Shown here piece after piece: positions 27,878 through 37,052 of a stretch of 42,989 nucleotides of DNA. Below the pieces are notes generated by a model. It was not told the DNA's origin. It saw only the letters and a list, made by a program, of their open reading frames with translations, and made no database searches. The position numbers and the translations under genes were made by a program. The DNA lies in the NCBI GenBank assembly GCA_002435745.1, contig DIWT01000013.1:1-42989 (forward strand). The letters are read 5' to 3'. Position 1 is the first letter of the stretch. Every line of letters starts with the position of its first letter. This DNA comes from a bacterium UBP15_UBA6099 (GTDB taxonomy: Bacteria; UBP15; UBA6099).

Positions 27878-30800
27878 TCAGAAACCCGGAGGCGGCGGCG
27901 CGACATGCTGCTTCAAGGTTATTGAGAACGGGGTCGCTGAGACAGAGCCGCTGACGGCCCTGACTGTGGCAGTTCCGGGAATCGTGCCCGCCTCGAACCT
28001 GACCTCCGCCCGGCCGCCCTCGGTGAGCGCCGTCGTCTCTATCCAGCCGAGAGTCGTCGAGAACGTCACTGTCGTTCCGTCTTTGATAAGGTTGAACGCC
28101 GAGTCCCTGACGGTGGCGTAGACGATTGTTTCATCCTCGTCATTGGCGGTAAGAATCGCGCTGTCCGCCGATAGAACCACATACGCGGCTACGCTGGTAT
28201 ATCTGAGGAATGTGTTCGGGTCCTGAACTTTCACGAACCGCCAGCCCTCTTCCTCGCGGCGGAAAAAAAACACCGCGCTCTGCGCGTATCCGGTCGTCGC
28301 CCTGTTTGCGTCCCAGTTAAAGGAGACCTGCCCGCTGTTCCCAGAAACGTTCGTCGTAGAAACCTGATATCTCAGATAGATTGAAGATTCGGCAATGAAT
28401 TTGTTGTCAAGCGAGGATTCAAGGGAACTGGAGTCCTCGACGCCCTGATAGTCCGACGTGAAAGCGTCGGAAGTCAGATCCATGAATCCAGACGAGTTTT
28501 TATCAATGTAGGCTTGGATAAGTCTGCGGAAGATGTCGAGCAGTTCCTCTTCTCTAGTGAGAGGGGAGTATTGGATTTCGAGCGACTGGAAGGCCTCGTC
28601 GGAGATGTTGCCTGCGGCGTCCACCGCGCGCGCTTGGGCAAGGTACGACTCCGAAGACGGGTTGAAGGCGAGGCTCCAAGAGGAAGTTCCCTCTGCCGGA
28701 CGCCAAGACGCCCCGTCGTCCAGCGAAACTTCGACGCGCGCCAGCGAGCAGGCCCCTGCTGAGGCCGCGCCCCGGATTGCTATCTTGCCGCTCTCAAGAT
28801 CGTTTCTGTAAATTTTGACCGGCTCATACACGTCCGTCGCCGGGACTCGGCAGACCGTCAGCAGCGAGGCCGACGGCGGCGCTATATCTTTTTCAAATGA
28901 TATTTCGATTTCGAAAGGCTCGCTTTCCACTCCCGCCGAGTTCGCCGCTTTGACCGAAAGCCTGACCGGCTCGTCGGTCGCCTGCGTCGCGTCCATGTTG
29001 AAGGAGGCCGACCACGCTGACGCTCCGGTCACTGTCATCGGCGTTCCGTTCCGAGTCGCGCTCACGCCGGTTATCGTTCCGCACGGCGTGGAGGCTTTTC
29101 CTGATATGGCATAAGAGCGGCTCGCGCAGTTCGTCAGCGTTATCTCGCTGGAGTCGCCGGAAGAAACCGTTGCGCCGTCGAACACGACGTCCGTTAGCGT
29201 CGGCGGGGCCAGCGGGTCCTGCTCCACTGTATATTCGAGATCGAAGTCGTAAGGCTCGCTTTCGTTTCCTCTTGAATCTTTTGCTGTTATTCGGAAAGAC
29301 GCGGAGCCGCCCTCTGCGGACACCGAGTGCGACGCGCTCCAATCCGACGTCCCCGTCACCCTCAGCGGGGCTCCGTTCTGAGTGATGGTCACCGAGCTGA
29401 CGGAGCCGCAACGCGCCGTCGCTTTTCCAGCGATGGCGAACAGTTGCGAGTCGCAGCCCGTGATGGTCGCGTTAAGCGCGGCGCCCTGCTGCGCGGCCCT
29501 TCCGCCGTATGTCACATCTTTTATCGTCGGCGGGGTCGTCATGCTTTCGTGCGGTTGCAGTTGCGACGTGAATGTAAACGCAGTCTTGTTGCCGAAGCTG
29601 TCCGTCGCCGAAATCTCCACTGTTTTAGGCTCGGCGTCCGCAAGGTTGAGAGTCACCTGCTGGGAGCCTGTCTGGCCTTCGGCGAGCGCGCTGAAAGTTT
29701 TCGTTTCCGTCCCCACTTTGACAGCCGAAGAAGCGACGTAACCGCATTCGGCGGAAACCTTCCAAGTTACAATTTTCTGAGCGGACGCCGAGCATTCGGC
29801 GCTTTCGATGGTCATCGCCGCGCCTTCCGACGCCGCCGCTCCCCCCGCCGTGACTTCGCTGATAACTGGAGGCGTCTCGCATTGCGTCACTTTGAACGCC
29901 GCCGTCGTTGCGCGCGTTATCACGATTGTCTCATAATACGCAGCTTCCGTCTGAGGCTCCGCCGAAAACACCAGCAGGCCCGTTTCATCCACAATGCTCT
30001 TCTCGTCTTTGACTTCCCGGCAGGTCCCGTTGTCGCAGACGCCGCAGCACTCGTCGTCCGACGCGCATGACTGTCCGGGTTCGAGACACCGCAGAAACGC
30101 CACTGAAGAGTTGGAGGTTAAGCTGATTGTAATGTATTCCTCCGATTCGCCGGAAGAGCCTTCTATGATAGTGGCCTGCTGAGCCTGCGACGCCGCTTCT
30201 CCGCCTGAAAATGAAACCGAGCCGGAGGAGGATATCGCGACGAGCGTATATCCGTCTTCGGTCTCGATCGCCTCGACCGTCGTCAGCCCGGCTTTGATAG
30301 TCGCCTGCGAAACCCTTTTCTCCCTGCACGAATAAGCGTCGTTGGAGATATCGAAAGCGGAGCGCATTTCCGCTGTTTCAGGTTCCTGCCGGTCCTGTTT
30401 GAAAAGAGCGCGGGTGTTCTGCTGGATGGCGGAAGGATTCATGGGGGCCGACGCCGAGCGCACCGTCATCGCTCCGGAGAACACGTCCACGCATGAGCTT
30501 TTGTCCGCCGGGTTCGCCTCGATGAAGAAAGCCCCTTCGCGGGTGTCCGCCGCTCCGCCGGGGGTTTCGATGATATAGCGTTCCAGCAACTCCGTCGGCT
30601 GAACGCTTATCCACAGACCGCCGGTTTCCACAGAAAGAACCCTGCTGGGTTTTCCGGTGGATTCCGCCATGACTTCGTAGGCGATGGACGCTAGCGGGGA
30701 GATTTTGACGAAACCGCCCTCGTGGAAGTTAATCAGGACGGAGGATCTTTCACCAGCGCGGACGCGGGTTCCGGGAGCGATAGTCGCGCCCGCGACGGCC

Positions 30801-30955
30801 TTTTCCCACAGCGCCATGCCGGACTTGAGCAACCGCGCCTCTCCGTTGACCGAGGTCAGAACCGGGTCGGGCAGTTGCTGGGCCGACGCCCCGGAAGTGA
30901 GAAATATCACAGCCGCGCTCACAAAAACACACATGAAAAATCTGTTCTTCGTCAT
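27878..30955 (-). CDS. Exported FecR-domain protein with Ig repeats, knottin-like cluster and Big_1 domain
   Basis: From ATG 30955 the protein has 1025 residues. Order: signal peptide (1-26, ending SGASAQ); FecR domain (about 35-170, with GTRVRAGERSSVLINF and YIIETPGGAADTREGAFFIE); a cysteine cluster C290-x6-C297-x5-C303-C304-x2-C307-x4-C312; four Ig-like repeats (about 361-795), the second and third sharing NG.P..VTG.S.WSAS and a Cys pair; a SnoaL/NTF2-like segment (about 800-915); and a C-terminal invasin-type Big_1 domain (about 920-1015). There is no cytoplasmic anti-sigma part, so this FecR domain probably acts outside the inner membrane, perhaps in binding glycan. An upstream GTG-type extension is unlikely, as it lacks a signal peptide. 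Confidence 0.8.
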   Translation of the reverse strand: MTKNRFFMCVFVSAAVIFLTSGASAQQLPDPVLTSVNGEARLLKSGMALWEKAVAGATIAPGTRVRAGERSSVLINFHEGGFVKISPLASIAYEVMAESTGKPSRVLSVETGGLWISVQPTELLERYIIETPGGAADTREGAFFIEANPADKSSCVDVFSGAMTVRSASAPMNPSAIQQNTRALFKQDRQEPETAEMRSAFDISNDAYSCREKRVSQATIKAGLTTVEAIETEDGYTLVAISSSGSVSFSGGEAASQAQQATIIEGSSGESEEYITISLTSNSSVAFLRCLEPGQSCASDDECCGVCDNGTCREVKDEKSIVDETGLLVFSAEPQTEAAYYETIVITRATTAAFKVTQCETPPVISEVTAGGAAASEGAAMTIESAECSASAQKIVTWKVSAECGYVASSAVKVGTETKTFSALAEGQTGSQQVTLNLADAEPKTVEISATDSFGNKTAFTFTSQLQPHESMTTPPTIKDVTYGGRAAQQGAALNATITGCDSQLFAIAGKATARCGSVSSVTITQNGAPLRVTGTSDWSASHSVSAEGGSASFRITAKDSRGNESEPYDFDLEYTVEQDPLAPPTLTDVVFDGATVSSGDSSEITLTNCASRSYAISGKASTPCGTITGVSATRNGTPMTVTGASAWSASFNMDATQATDEPVRLSVKAANSAGVESEPFEIEISFEKDIAPPSASLLTVCRVPATDVYEPVKIYRNDLESGKIAIRGAASAGACSLARVEVSLDDGASWRPAEGTSSWSLAFNPSSESYLAQARAVDAAGNISDEAFQSLEIQYSPLTREEELLDIFRRLIQAYIDKNSSGFMDLTSDAFTSDYQGVEDSSSLESSLDNKFIAESSIYLRYQVSTTNVSGNSGQVSFNWDANRATTGYAQSAVFFFRREEEGWRFVKVQDPNTFLRYTSVAAYVVLSADSAILTANDEDETIVYATVRDSAFNLIKDGTTVTFSTTLGWIETTALTEGGRAEVRFEAGTIPGTATVRAVSGSVSATPFSITLKQHVAPPPPGF

Positions 30956-31080
30956 CTTTCCGCCGCCTATGGTCAAGGGACATCCGCACAAAACAACCGC
31001 GCAACTCGCGCCGCCCGGCCGCTCGGCCCGCGACATCGTCTCAAGTTTGTGTTATCGCATCGAAACAAAACCGGGGTTGC

Positions 31081-31112
31081 GCGGGCGGCCCGGACTCTAC
31101 CGAACCGCCCGC
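31081..31112. repeat. GC-rich hairpin between the two FecR genes
   Basis: GCGGGCGG (31081-31088) pairs with CCGCCCGC (31105-31112) in the 173-base gap. On the minus strand it follows the shorter FecR gene, and TTTTGTTT comes some 10 bases later, so it could be a partial terminator or a processing site. No other element is evident in the gap. Confidence 0.35.
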
Positions 31113-31128
31113 CGTCCCAGCCGAAACT

Positions 31129-32058
31129 TTACTTTTTAACCTTTATCGTCAACTGCGCGGACACAGTGACAGTCTCCGTCGACGTCGAGGTGATCTCCAG
31201 AGAGAGCGCGCCGTTCGAGTCCGTCGTCGCGGATATCTCCGGCGACCCGTTGCTCACGAAAGTGGCGGAGCCGGAAAGATTGAGTTTCACGTTGACTTCC
31301 CCTTTGAACGGGGAGCTGTTTCTGAAGAGCTGAACGTTGACCGTGGCGTTCTTGCCCGGCTCGACGACCTGCGGGGAAACAGAAATCTGCAGGTCGTATG
31401 TGGCTGCCGCGAACTCCTCTTCGGAGAACCCGGAGCGTCCGGCGTCATACTCGTTCGCCGGGATGGCGGACGGGGCCGAGGGATCCTGATTCGGGGCTAC
31501 CGTCGAGCGCTGACTTGCGCCGACCATAACCGCCTGATCGGGGTTGGCCAAGCTGGAAACAGCGACCGCTCCCTCGAACACGTCGAACGTGCTGTCCGAA
31601 GTCTGCGCCACTTCCGAGGAGAAGAACGTGCCGCGCACGCCTGCCACCGCGGTCGGGGTCTTGATGCTGAAATCGGACTGCTCGTTGAGCTTGTTCACCC
31701 GGCTCCACGTCTTGCCCGAACCCATATCGATGTTGGTCTTGCTCGCGGCTCCGGTCTTGTCGAGCTTGTCCATCTTCATTGTCGCCAGCGGCCCGACCTT
31801 CACCATCGTTCCATCGTCCATGCGGATGATGGCCGTCGAGCCGGCGTCCGTCTTAAGCTCGTCGCCCTCTTTCAGTTCCATTCTAACAGCCGCCGGCGCC
31901 CAGTCTTTCTGCCCGGACTGCTTCACGCTCACGGATCCCTTCACGTTCGCTATGGACGCCACCCTCTGTTTCTGCGCGTACCCCGCCGTATATGTCATCG
32001 CCAGAGCCGCCGTAAGAGCTATCGCCGCCGCCCATGCCAATACTGTCCTGACATTCAT
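31129..32058 (-). CDS. Exported FecR-domain protein (short)
   Basis: The 309-residue protein has a clean signal peptide (1-29, ending GYAQ) and a FecR domain (about 35-170: VKGSVSVKQSG, LKEGDELKTDAGSTAIIRM, VGPLATMKM, and the signature FSIKTPTAVAGVRGTFF). A C-terminal Ig-like domain (about 220-309) is close in style to the Big_1 domain of the next gene. ATG 32058 has AAGGAGG with a 7-base spacer, the best site in this region. It is preceded by a 122-base gap after the beta-barrel gene. As with its neighbour, no sigma factor or TonB receptor is present. Confidence 0.88.
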   Translation of the reverse strand: MNVRTVLAWAAAIALTAALAMTYTAGYAQKQRVASIANVKGSVSVKQSGQKDWAPAAVRMELKEGDELKTDAGSTAIIRMDDGTMVKVGPLATMKMDKLDKTGAASKTNIDMGSGKTWSRVNKLNEQSDFSIKTPTAVAGVRGTFFSSEVAQTSDSTFDVFEGAVAVSSLANPDQAVMVGASQRSTVAPNQDPSAPSAIPANEYDAGRSGFSEEEFAAATYDLQISVSPQVVEPGKNATVNVQLFRNSSPFKGEVNVKLNLSGSATFVSNGSPEISATTDSNGALSLEITSTSTETVTVSAQLTIKVKK

Positions 32059-32180
32059 GTTGTTGCCTCCTTTTCCCTGCCGAATTTTTGCGCGCTCTGC
32101 GCGCCTTTCCCGTTCGATGCGATTTGTTCGGATGTCCCCTCCTCTCATTGTTTTCGCCCGGCTCTCCGGGCGCGTTCCGT

Positions 32181-34172
32181 CTATCTGAAAAAACTGTACG
32201 TCAACTCGAAAGCCGTCGCGTCGTAGTCCCTGTAGTTGTGTCTCTGGCACTGAACCCTTACTTCCCAGTCGTTTATGATGTCCACTTTGTGGAAGCCGAG
32301 CTTGAACGTGCTTCTCGCGTTGGCGGGCGTGTTGTAGTAGCGCCCGATGCCGGTCGTTAGTTCCACCCACGGGGCTATTTCATAGTTGAGGCTCAAGTCC
32401 GACTGCCTTGTCACCGACTGTCTGTCGAGATACCACCTCTCGCGCTGGGTCCGCGTTTCCGCGCTGAGCTTCTCGTTGATATTCGTCCTCACGGACACTG
32501 AATGTTTCTGTCTGAACGACAGGTCGGTCGTCGTTTTCCTTTTTCTTCGCTCGAACGAGGCGTCCACTCTGCTGTCGCCAAGTTTGTCGACTATCCTTAT
32601 CTCGCGCGTGTCCTGTATCCGCATCTGGTCTCTAATGGTTTTCTCGAAGTTGCGCCTTACAGTCACGCTCATTCTGCTCCGGCTTTTCAGCGGGCTGAAC
32701 TTGAAGCTCGAAGGATAGATGTAGGTCTGTCTTCCGGCGTGGTTTCTTACCCTCACTCCGGCTCCGCCCACCGCGTTCGAGCCTATCCGCGTGTTGTACA
32801 TCGTGGATGTTTCGTTGCGCCCGCGTGTGAAATAAGAAGTTTCCGAATAGAAGTCCGACCCCGTCCTTTCGTGCGTCGTCTTCCAGCTTGACTTCTTGGT
32901 GGTTCGGTCAAGTTCTATGGACCTCGCCGTTGACCCGCTCGACGAGACGCCTATGAAATCGTTGTCGCTGACGGCGAAATCCGCGTTTATCTTCCAGTCC
33001 CCGTATTGCGTCGCGGCGTCTACGGCGACGGCGATGTTGTCCTGTTTCAGATAGCCGGGCCTAGAGCCGGTGTCCCGCACGCGGACAACGCCCGCTCCGA
33101 GCGCCACCGGTTGGAGAGCCTTCAACGCGCGCGGCGCGTCCACCGTCTTTTCCACCCTCGCCCCGGCCACATATCTGGCATATTCGGACGACCTCATCTG
33201 CTTCGACACTTTTCCCGCGGCCCCCATCAGCGTGAACCGGTTGCCCACCCTTTTGTAGTCCAGCCCCTGTATCGGATAGCTCCTGAACATGTAGCGACCG
33301 AACTTTGGTTCAACGTCGTATGCCGATATTTTTATTTTGTTCTTTGAAAATCCCAGTTCGAGCCTTTTCAACTCGCCCTGTTTCAACGACGGGTCGGACG
33401 TCTGCGATGTCCTCATGACTCCCGTGAAGTCGTATCCGTTTTTCATCAAGCCGACGAACCGTATATTCAGGTTGTTGTATGCCTCTTCCTTGTCGTCGTG
33501 AAAACTGAGCGTCTTGTCTCCCGACACGTACGCCGAGAGGATGCGCGTCTGGTTTTCGTATGTGTACGCAAGAAAAGGAACGGTGGTCTTGAATTCTTCA
33601 GCCGCGGGTTCAGGCTCCGAAACTTGAAGGAGGGCCGCCAGCCTTTCCGAAGGGGGCGTGGAGATAATCGTCACGTCGGCGGCGAGAACGCCCGAAGACT
33701 CGTCCCAGTTGACGTTCAGCCCCAGCGCTTCGAAGAGCGTTTTCGCGGGCACGAAAACTATGCCGGAGTCCCGGAACGCCGCGGCGTCCGCGGCGACCCT
33801 TTTTCCGGCGTAAGTCGCGAACACCCCGCCGATTTCGAATGTGACGTCTCTTCCCATCGCGGTCAATGTCAAACACTCCCTGTCGCCGCAAGGCGACAGC
33901 GCGAGAGTCGCGCCGAGCGCGGCCAGAACGCTCTCGTCCAGCGGCGCGAAAAGAGTCAGGCTCCTCACAATAGGAGCCTCGTCCGTGGGCAGCGTCATGC
34001 CGTTGACGACAATCTTCGGCTCAGGCGCGGAAACCTGCGCCCGGGACTCCCCTGCCGAGAACGCCGCCAGCGCTATCGCCGCCGCCAGCGCCGCCGCTTT
34101 GAGAATGGACCGTCTCTTCGCTCGTGGTTTTTCCGCGATGGCTTTTCTTATGGTTGTATTATTAAGCTGCAT
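32181..34172 (-). CDS. CuAO_N-domain outer-membrane beta-barrel-like protein
   Basis: The 663-residue protein has a long basic signal peptide (1-45, ending ESRAQ). A copper amine oxidase N-terminal-type domain (about 50-170: IVVNGMTLPTDEAPI, GIVFVPAKTLFEALGL, NVNWDESSGVL) is of the kind used for envelope attachment. The remainder, about 195-663, is alternating beta-strand sequence rich in Tyr, Arg and Ser (YGDWKINADFAVSDNDF, MSVTVRRNF, LSLNYEIAPWVELTTGIG) and ends LTYSFFR, consistent with an outer-membrane barrel. ATG 34172 lies 25 bases inside the preceding gene with GGAGG only one base away; GTG 34205 is an alternative. A porin or anchoring role is inferred. Confidence 0.75.
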   Translation of the reverse strand: MQLNNTTIRKAIAEKPRAKRRSILKAAALAAAIALAAFSAGESRAQVSAPEPKIVVNGMTLPTDEAPIVRSLTLFAPLDESVLAALGATLALSPCGDRECLTLTAMGRDVTFEIGGVFATYAGKRVAADAAAFRDSGIVFVPAKTLFEALGLNVNWDESSGVLAADVTIISTPPSERLAALLQVSEPEPAAEEFKTTVPFLAYTYENQTRILSAYVSGDKTLSFHDDKEEAYNNLNIRFVGLMKNGYDFTGVMRTSQTSDPSLKQGELKRLELGFSKNKIKISAYDVEPKFGRYMFRSYPIQGLDYKRVGNRFTLMGAAGKVSKQMRSSEYARYVAGARVEKTVDAPRALKALQPVALGAGVVRVRDTGSRPGYLKQDNIAVAVDAATQYGDWKINADFAVSDNDFIGVSSSGSTARSIELDRTTKKSSWKTTHERTGSDFYSETSYFTRGRNETSTMYNTRIGSNAVGGAGVRVRNHAGRQTYIYPSSFKFSPLKSRSRMSVTVRRNFEKTIRDQMRIQDTREIRIVDKLGDSRVDASFERRKRKTTTDLSFRQKHSVSVRTNINEKLSAETRTQRERWYLDRQSVTRQSDLSLNYEIAPWVELTTGIGRYYNTPANARSTFKLGFHKVDIINDWEVRVQCQRHNYRDYDATAFELTYSFFR

Positions 34173-37033
34173 GCCTCCGCGGCCTTGATCGCGTATCCCT
34201 TCCACGGGCTTAATGGAACTCCGATCTGGTGTCGCTCATACCCTCCGGTGACATTGTTGAACTCGAATATGAATGGCGCGATCCAGCCGCGCTCCACCGC
34301 CTCTTCCGCGCTCGCGCTTTCCCCGCTCCGCTCGAACCGCATCCTCTCTCCGTCCACATCGACCGACTCATACGGATTTCCTATCAGGTTCCATCCCTGC
34401 GTCAGCGGTATCTCCACCGCCGCGCCCTCTTCGAGCTTCTTCCCGGTGAACTCTATGTCTCTCTCGTCTTCGAGGTAAGCCCAATACCCGATTCCCGCCT
34501 GTATGTCCACCTTCTGCTCGTGGTCGGGGTCGTAGAACTCCCGGTCGAAATACTGGAACACCTGCACGTCGCGTATGTGATCGGCGAGTTGGAACCTGAC
34601 GTCCGTCGGGTCCGGCTCAAGCGGCACTGAGAACATCGTCCAGCCGCGCGGGAACCGCTTCGTCAGCCGCGCCGCCGCCAGATCCGCCATCTTCCGGGCC
34701 GTCAGCGTGAATTGTCTGGCGCTCCCGGTCTCAAAATAACTGTATGTGTTCTGAAGTTTCGGGTCGAACTCCGCTCCGGTCAATTCGTCCTTGATGGTGA
34801 ACACGTAGTTGTCCGGCAGGTTTTCCACTTCGGGAACTGTCAGGGCAACGTTCCTGCCGGGGTCGCTTATCTCCACGACGAAGTTCCATGTTTTCGTCTG
34901 GTTGACCACTAGGTTAGGCCTGACGTCCATAGCCAGCCTTGCGTCCTGTCCGTACTCCGGGTCGCTCTCTCCGCGGAACGAAAGCGCTACGTACGGCTTC
35001 ACCACCGGCGGCTCTCCGGAGTCGGCGGGGTCGAACCCGTCCGCTGCTCCGAGCAGAACCGCCGCCACGTTGTCCGCGTCCGTCAATCCTTCCATCTCGG
35101 CGGCCAGTCTCATCTTCCACTCGTACGCCGGTCTCACTATGCGGGCCAACCCCATCGGAAGCCCCGCTCCGGGGTCGAACAACAGGCGGCAGTCCCTGAA
35201 CGTCTGGATGAAATACCCCTTATTCGGAACCAACCCGTGATCAGGCCCCCGCCCCACATATCCGCTCTGCGAGTATTCGTATATTCTGCTGTCTATCCAT
35301 CCGGCGGTTATCGCGTCCGCCATCGTTTTCGTTTCCTGTCCGGGCGCTCCCTTGTTTATCATCACCTGAACCCGGCCCCACTCGTAATTGTCCAGACTCG
35401 TTCCGCGCTGTTTGAACGGCGAGCCTATCTGGTTCCATCCCTGTCGGATTTGCATCTCGACCGTTGCGGAAGTGTTTGTCGTGTACGCGTTCACGGAATA
35501 GCTTATCGGCGCGTCGTAAGGCTTCACCCAGAAGCCCATGCCCGCGTCGCTGATGGATATGTTGTTTATCTTGTATTTCAGCAGGTCGGGGTCGGTCGGG
35601 ACTGTGGGGTCCCATCTTTGAACCTCGTAGCGTCCGCCGCCGAGGAAAGTCCTCGGATCGCTTTCGGTAGGCGTTCCGGGAAGCGCAACCATCGTCCAAG
35701 TCCCCGCCGGAATCGTCCCGGTCAGCGCCGTCAGGTTGGTCAGGCTTATCGTCCGCCTCGCCTCGCTGGTCGTGTTGAACGGCGCGCGGTCCGCCGCCGT
35801 TAGTCTCAGGGTGTAAACCCCCGAAAGTCCGGTGGTGTCCCACGTCGCAAGCGTGCCGTTCGCGGACGCCGTCCCTATCGCGCTTGTCCCCGTTGTTATC
35901 GTCCTCCACACTGTCGGGTTTGCCCCCGCTCCGTACGCCAGCGTGTAGCTCTGCATGTGATTGAGCGTGTCATACGCCCTGCCCTGCACGGCAACGTTCG
36001 GCCCCACCACGTTGTCGCTCATCGAAATCGTCACAACGGGGGCTTGCTCGTCGTTGTGGACCGTCAACGTTTGCGCCGCCGTGTTGCTCATCCAGTCCAT
36101 CGCCGTAATCTGCACCTGATTTGCTCCGGCGAACAGAAGCACGTTCTTGTTGAAACTGCCCGACGGGCCGACCGGCACGCTCTCTACATACTGCTGTCCC
36201 GACAGCGGCCCAATCACGTTCACCGTCGCCGTCACTCCGGGGGCGGTCACTCCTTGAAACGCCAGCAGCCCGGCGGACGTCTCTTGCCCTTCCATAGGCG
36301 ACGTTATCGTCAGCGTCGGCGGCACGGTGTTCACCATGTCCCCGCTGGAGACCGACGCCGGTCCGGCGTAGCTCAGCGAGTTGTATTCCGAATCGTATGC
36401 CCCTCCGGGAAGTCCCGGAGCAGGCCCTATCGTCTCCAGCGTTATCGAAAAAGCGGCGGTGGCCCCGTGCGTCGCCCCCGCGCCGTTTACCCTCATCGTG
36501 AATGTCGCCCCGCTTCCGGGCGCCACGCTTATCCCGGATGTCGCCGTGTCGCCGACCATGCTCGCGACGCTCGTTCCGCTGTTTCTCCACGACAACCCGG
36601 ACACGAACGGCGAGGCGTCGTCAACCTCCACGCTCCACGTCACTCCGGGATACATCGCGGCGTTGCCCATCGCGCTGACGTTCACGCGGACGGCTCCCGC
36701 CGCGTTGCCGTTGTTGACAATCGAGAAAGTGTACGCGGCAGGCTGGCCGCCCTCTATCTTCAGCGGCACGGCGGTCGGCGTAAATGGATTTTCCCTGAAT
36801 CCGTATATCGGCTGAACGGTTGACGGCGCGGGCGCGTTCGATTCCGCTTCTCCGCCCGGCAGGCTCACGGTGTATATCCGGGCCACAGGATGGTTTATCG
36901 CCGTTCCGGCGGGCGTCGGCATCGCCGCAAACGCCGCAGGCGAGCTGAAAACGACCATAGAGGCGCATAGCGCAGCCACAAGAACCGCCGCAGCGGGGCT
37001 TGTCGTCTGTTTTCTTATCCTGCTTAAAATCAT
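34148..37033 (-). CDS. Large exported modular protein with duplicated 'GWN' modules
   Basis: The 961-residue protein has a signal peptide (1-37, ending AAFA). A domain at about 85-205 (W-S-V-E-V-D-D...PFVSGLSW.NSGT) matches the N-terminal domain of the next upstream gene. Ig-like segments follow (about 238-435). Two copies of a module of about 170 residues occupy 445-620 and 796-961. Each has W-T-M...P, G-x-G-x-W, QGWN.IG.P and a closing GY.I.....C.L. The C-terminal copy ends SLIIQP. I do not know a function. Surface or extracellular location is likely. ATG 37033 has GGAAGAG just upstream. Confidence 0.8.
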   Translation of the reverse strand: MILSRIRKQTTSPAAAVLVAALCASMVVFSSPAAFAAMPTPAGTAINHPVARIYTVSLPGGEAESNAPAPSTVQPIYGFRENPFTPTAVPLKIEGGQPAAYTFSIVNNGNAAGAVRVNVSAMGNAAMYPGVTWSVEVDDASPFVSGLSWRNSGTSVASMVGDTATSGISVAPGSGATFTMRVNGAGATHGATAAFSITLETIGPAPGLPGGAYDSEYNSLSYAGPASVSSGDMVNTVPPTLTITSPMEGQETSAGLLAFQGVTAPGVTATVNVIGPLSGQQYVESVPVGPSGSFNKNVLLFAGANQVQITAMDWMSNTAAQTLTVHNDEQAPVVTISMSDNVVGPNVAVQGRAYDTLNHMQSYTLAYGAGANPTVWRTITTGTSAIGTASANGTLATWDTTGLSGVYTLRLTAADRAPFNTTSEARRTISLTNLTALTGTIPAGTWTMVALPGTPTESDPRTFLGGGRYEVQRWDPTVPTDPDLLKYKINNISISDAGMGFWVKPYDAPISYSVNAYTTNTSATVEMQIRQGWNQIGSPFKQRGTSLDNYEWGRVQVMINKGAPGQETKTMADAITAGWIDSRIYEYSQSGYVGRGPDHGLVPNKGYFIQTFRDCRLLFDPGAGLPMGLARIVRPAYEWKMRLAAEMEGLTDADNVAAVLLGAADGFDPADSGEPPVVKPYVALSFRGESDPEYGQDARLAMDVRPNLVVNQTKTWNFVVEISDPGRNVALTVPEVENLPDNYVFTIKDELTGAEFDPKLQNTYSYFETGSARQFTLTARKMADLAAARLTKRFPRGWTMFSVPLEPDPTDVRFQLADHIRDVQVFQYFDREFYDPDHEQKVDIQAGIGYWAYLEDERDIEFTGKKLEEGAAVEIPLTQGWNLIGNPYESVDVDGERMRFERSGESASAEEAVERGWIAPFIFEFNNVTGGYERHQIGVPLSPWKGYAIKAAEACSLIIQP

Positions 37034-37052
37034 CTCTTCCGTTCCATGCGCG

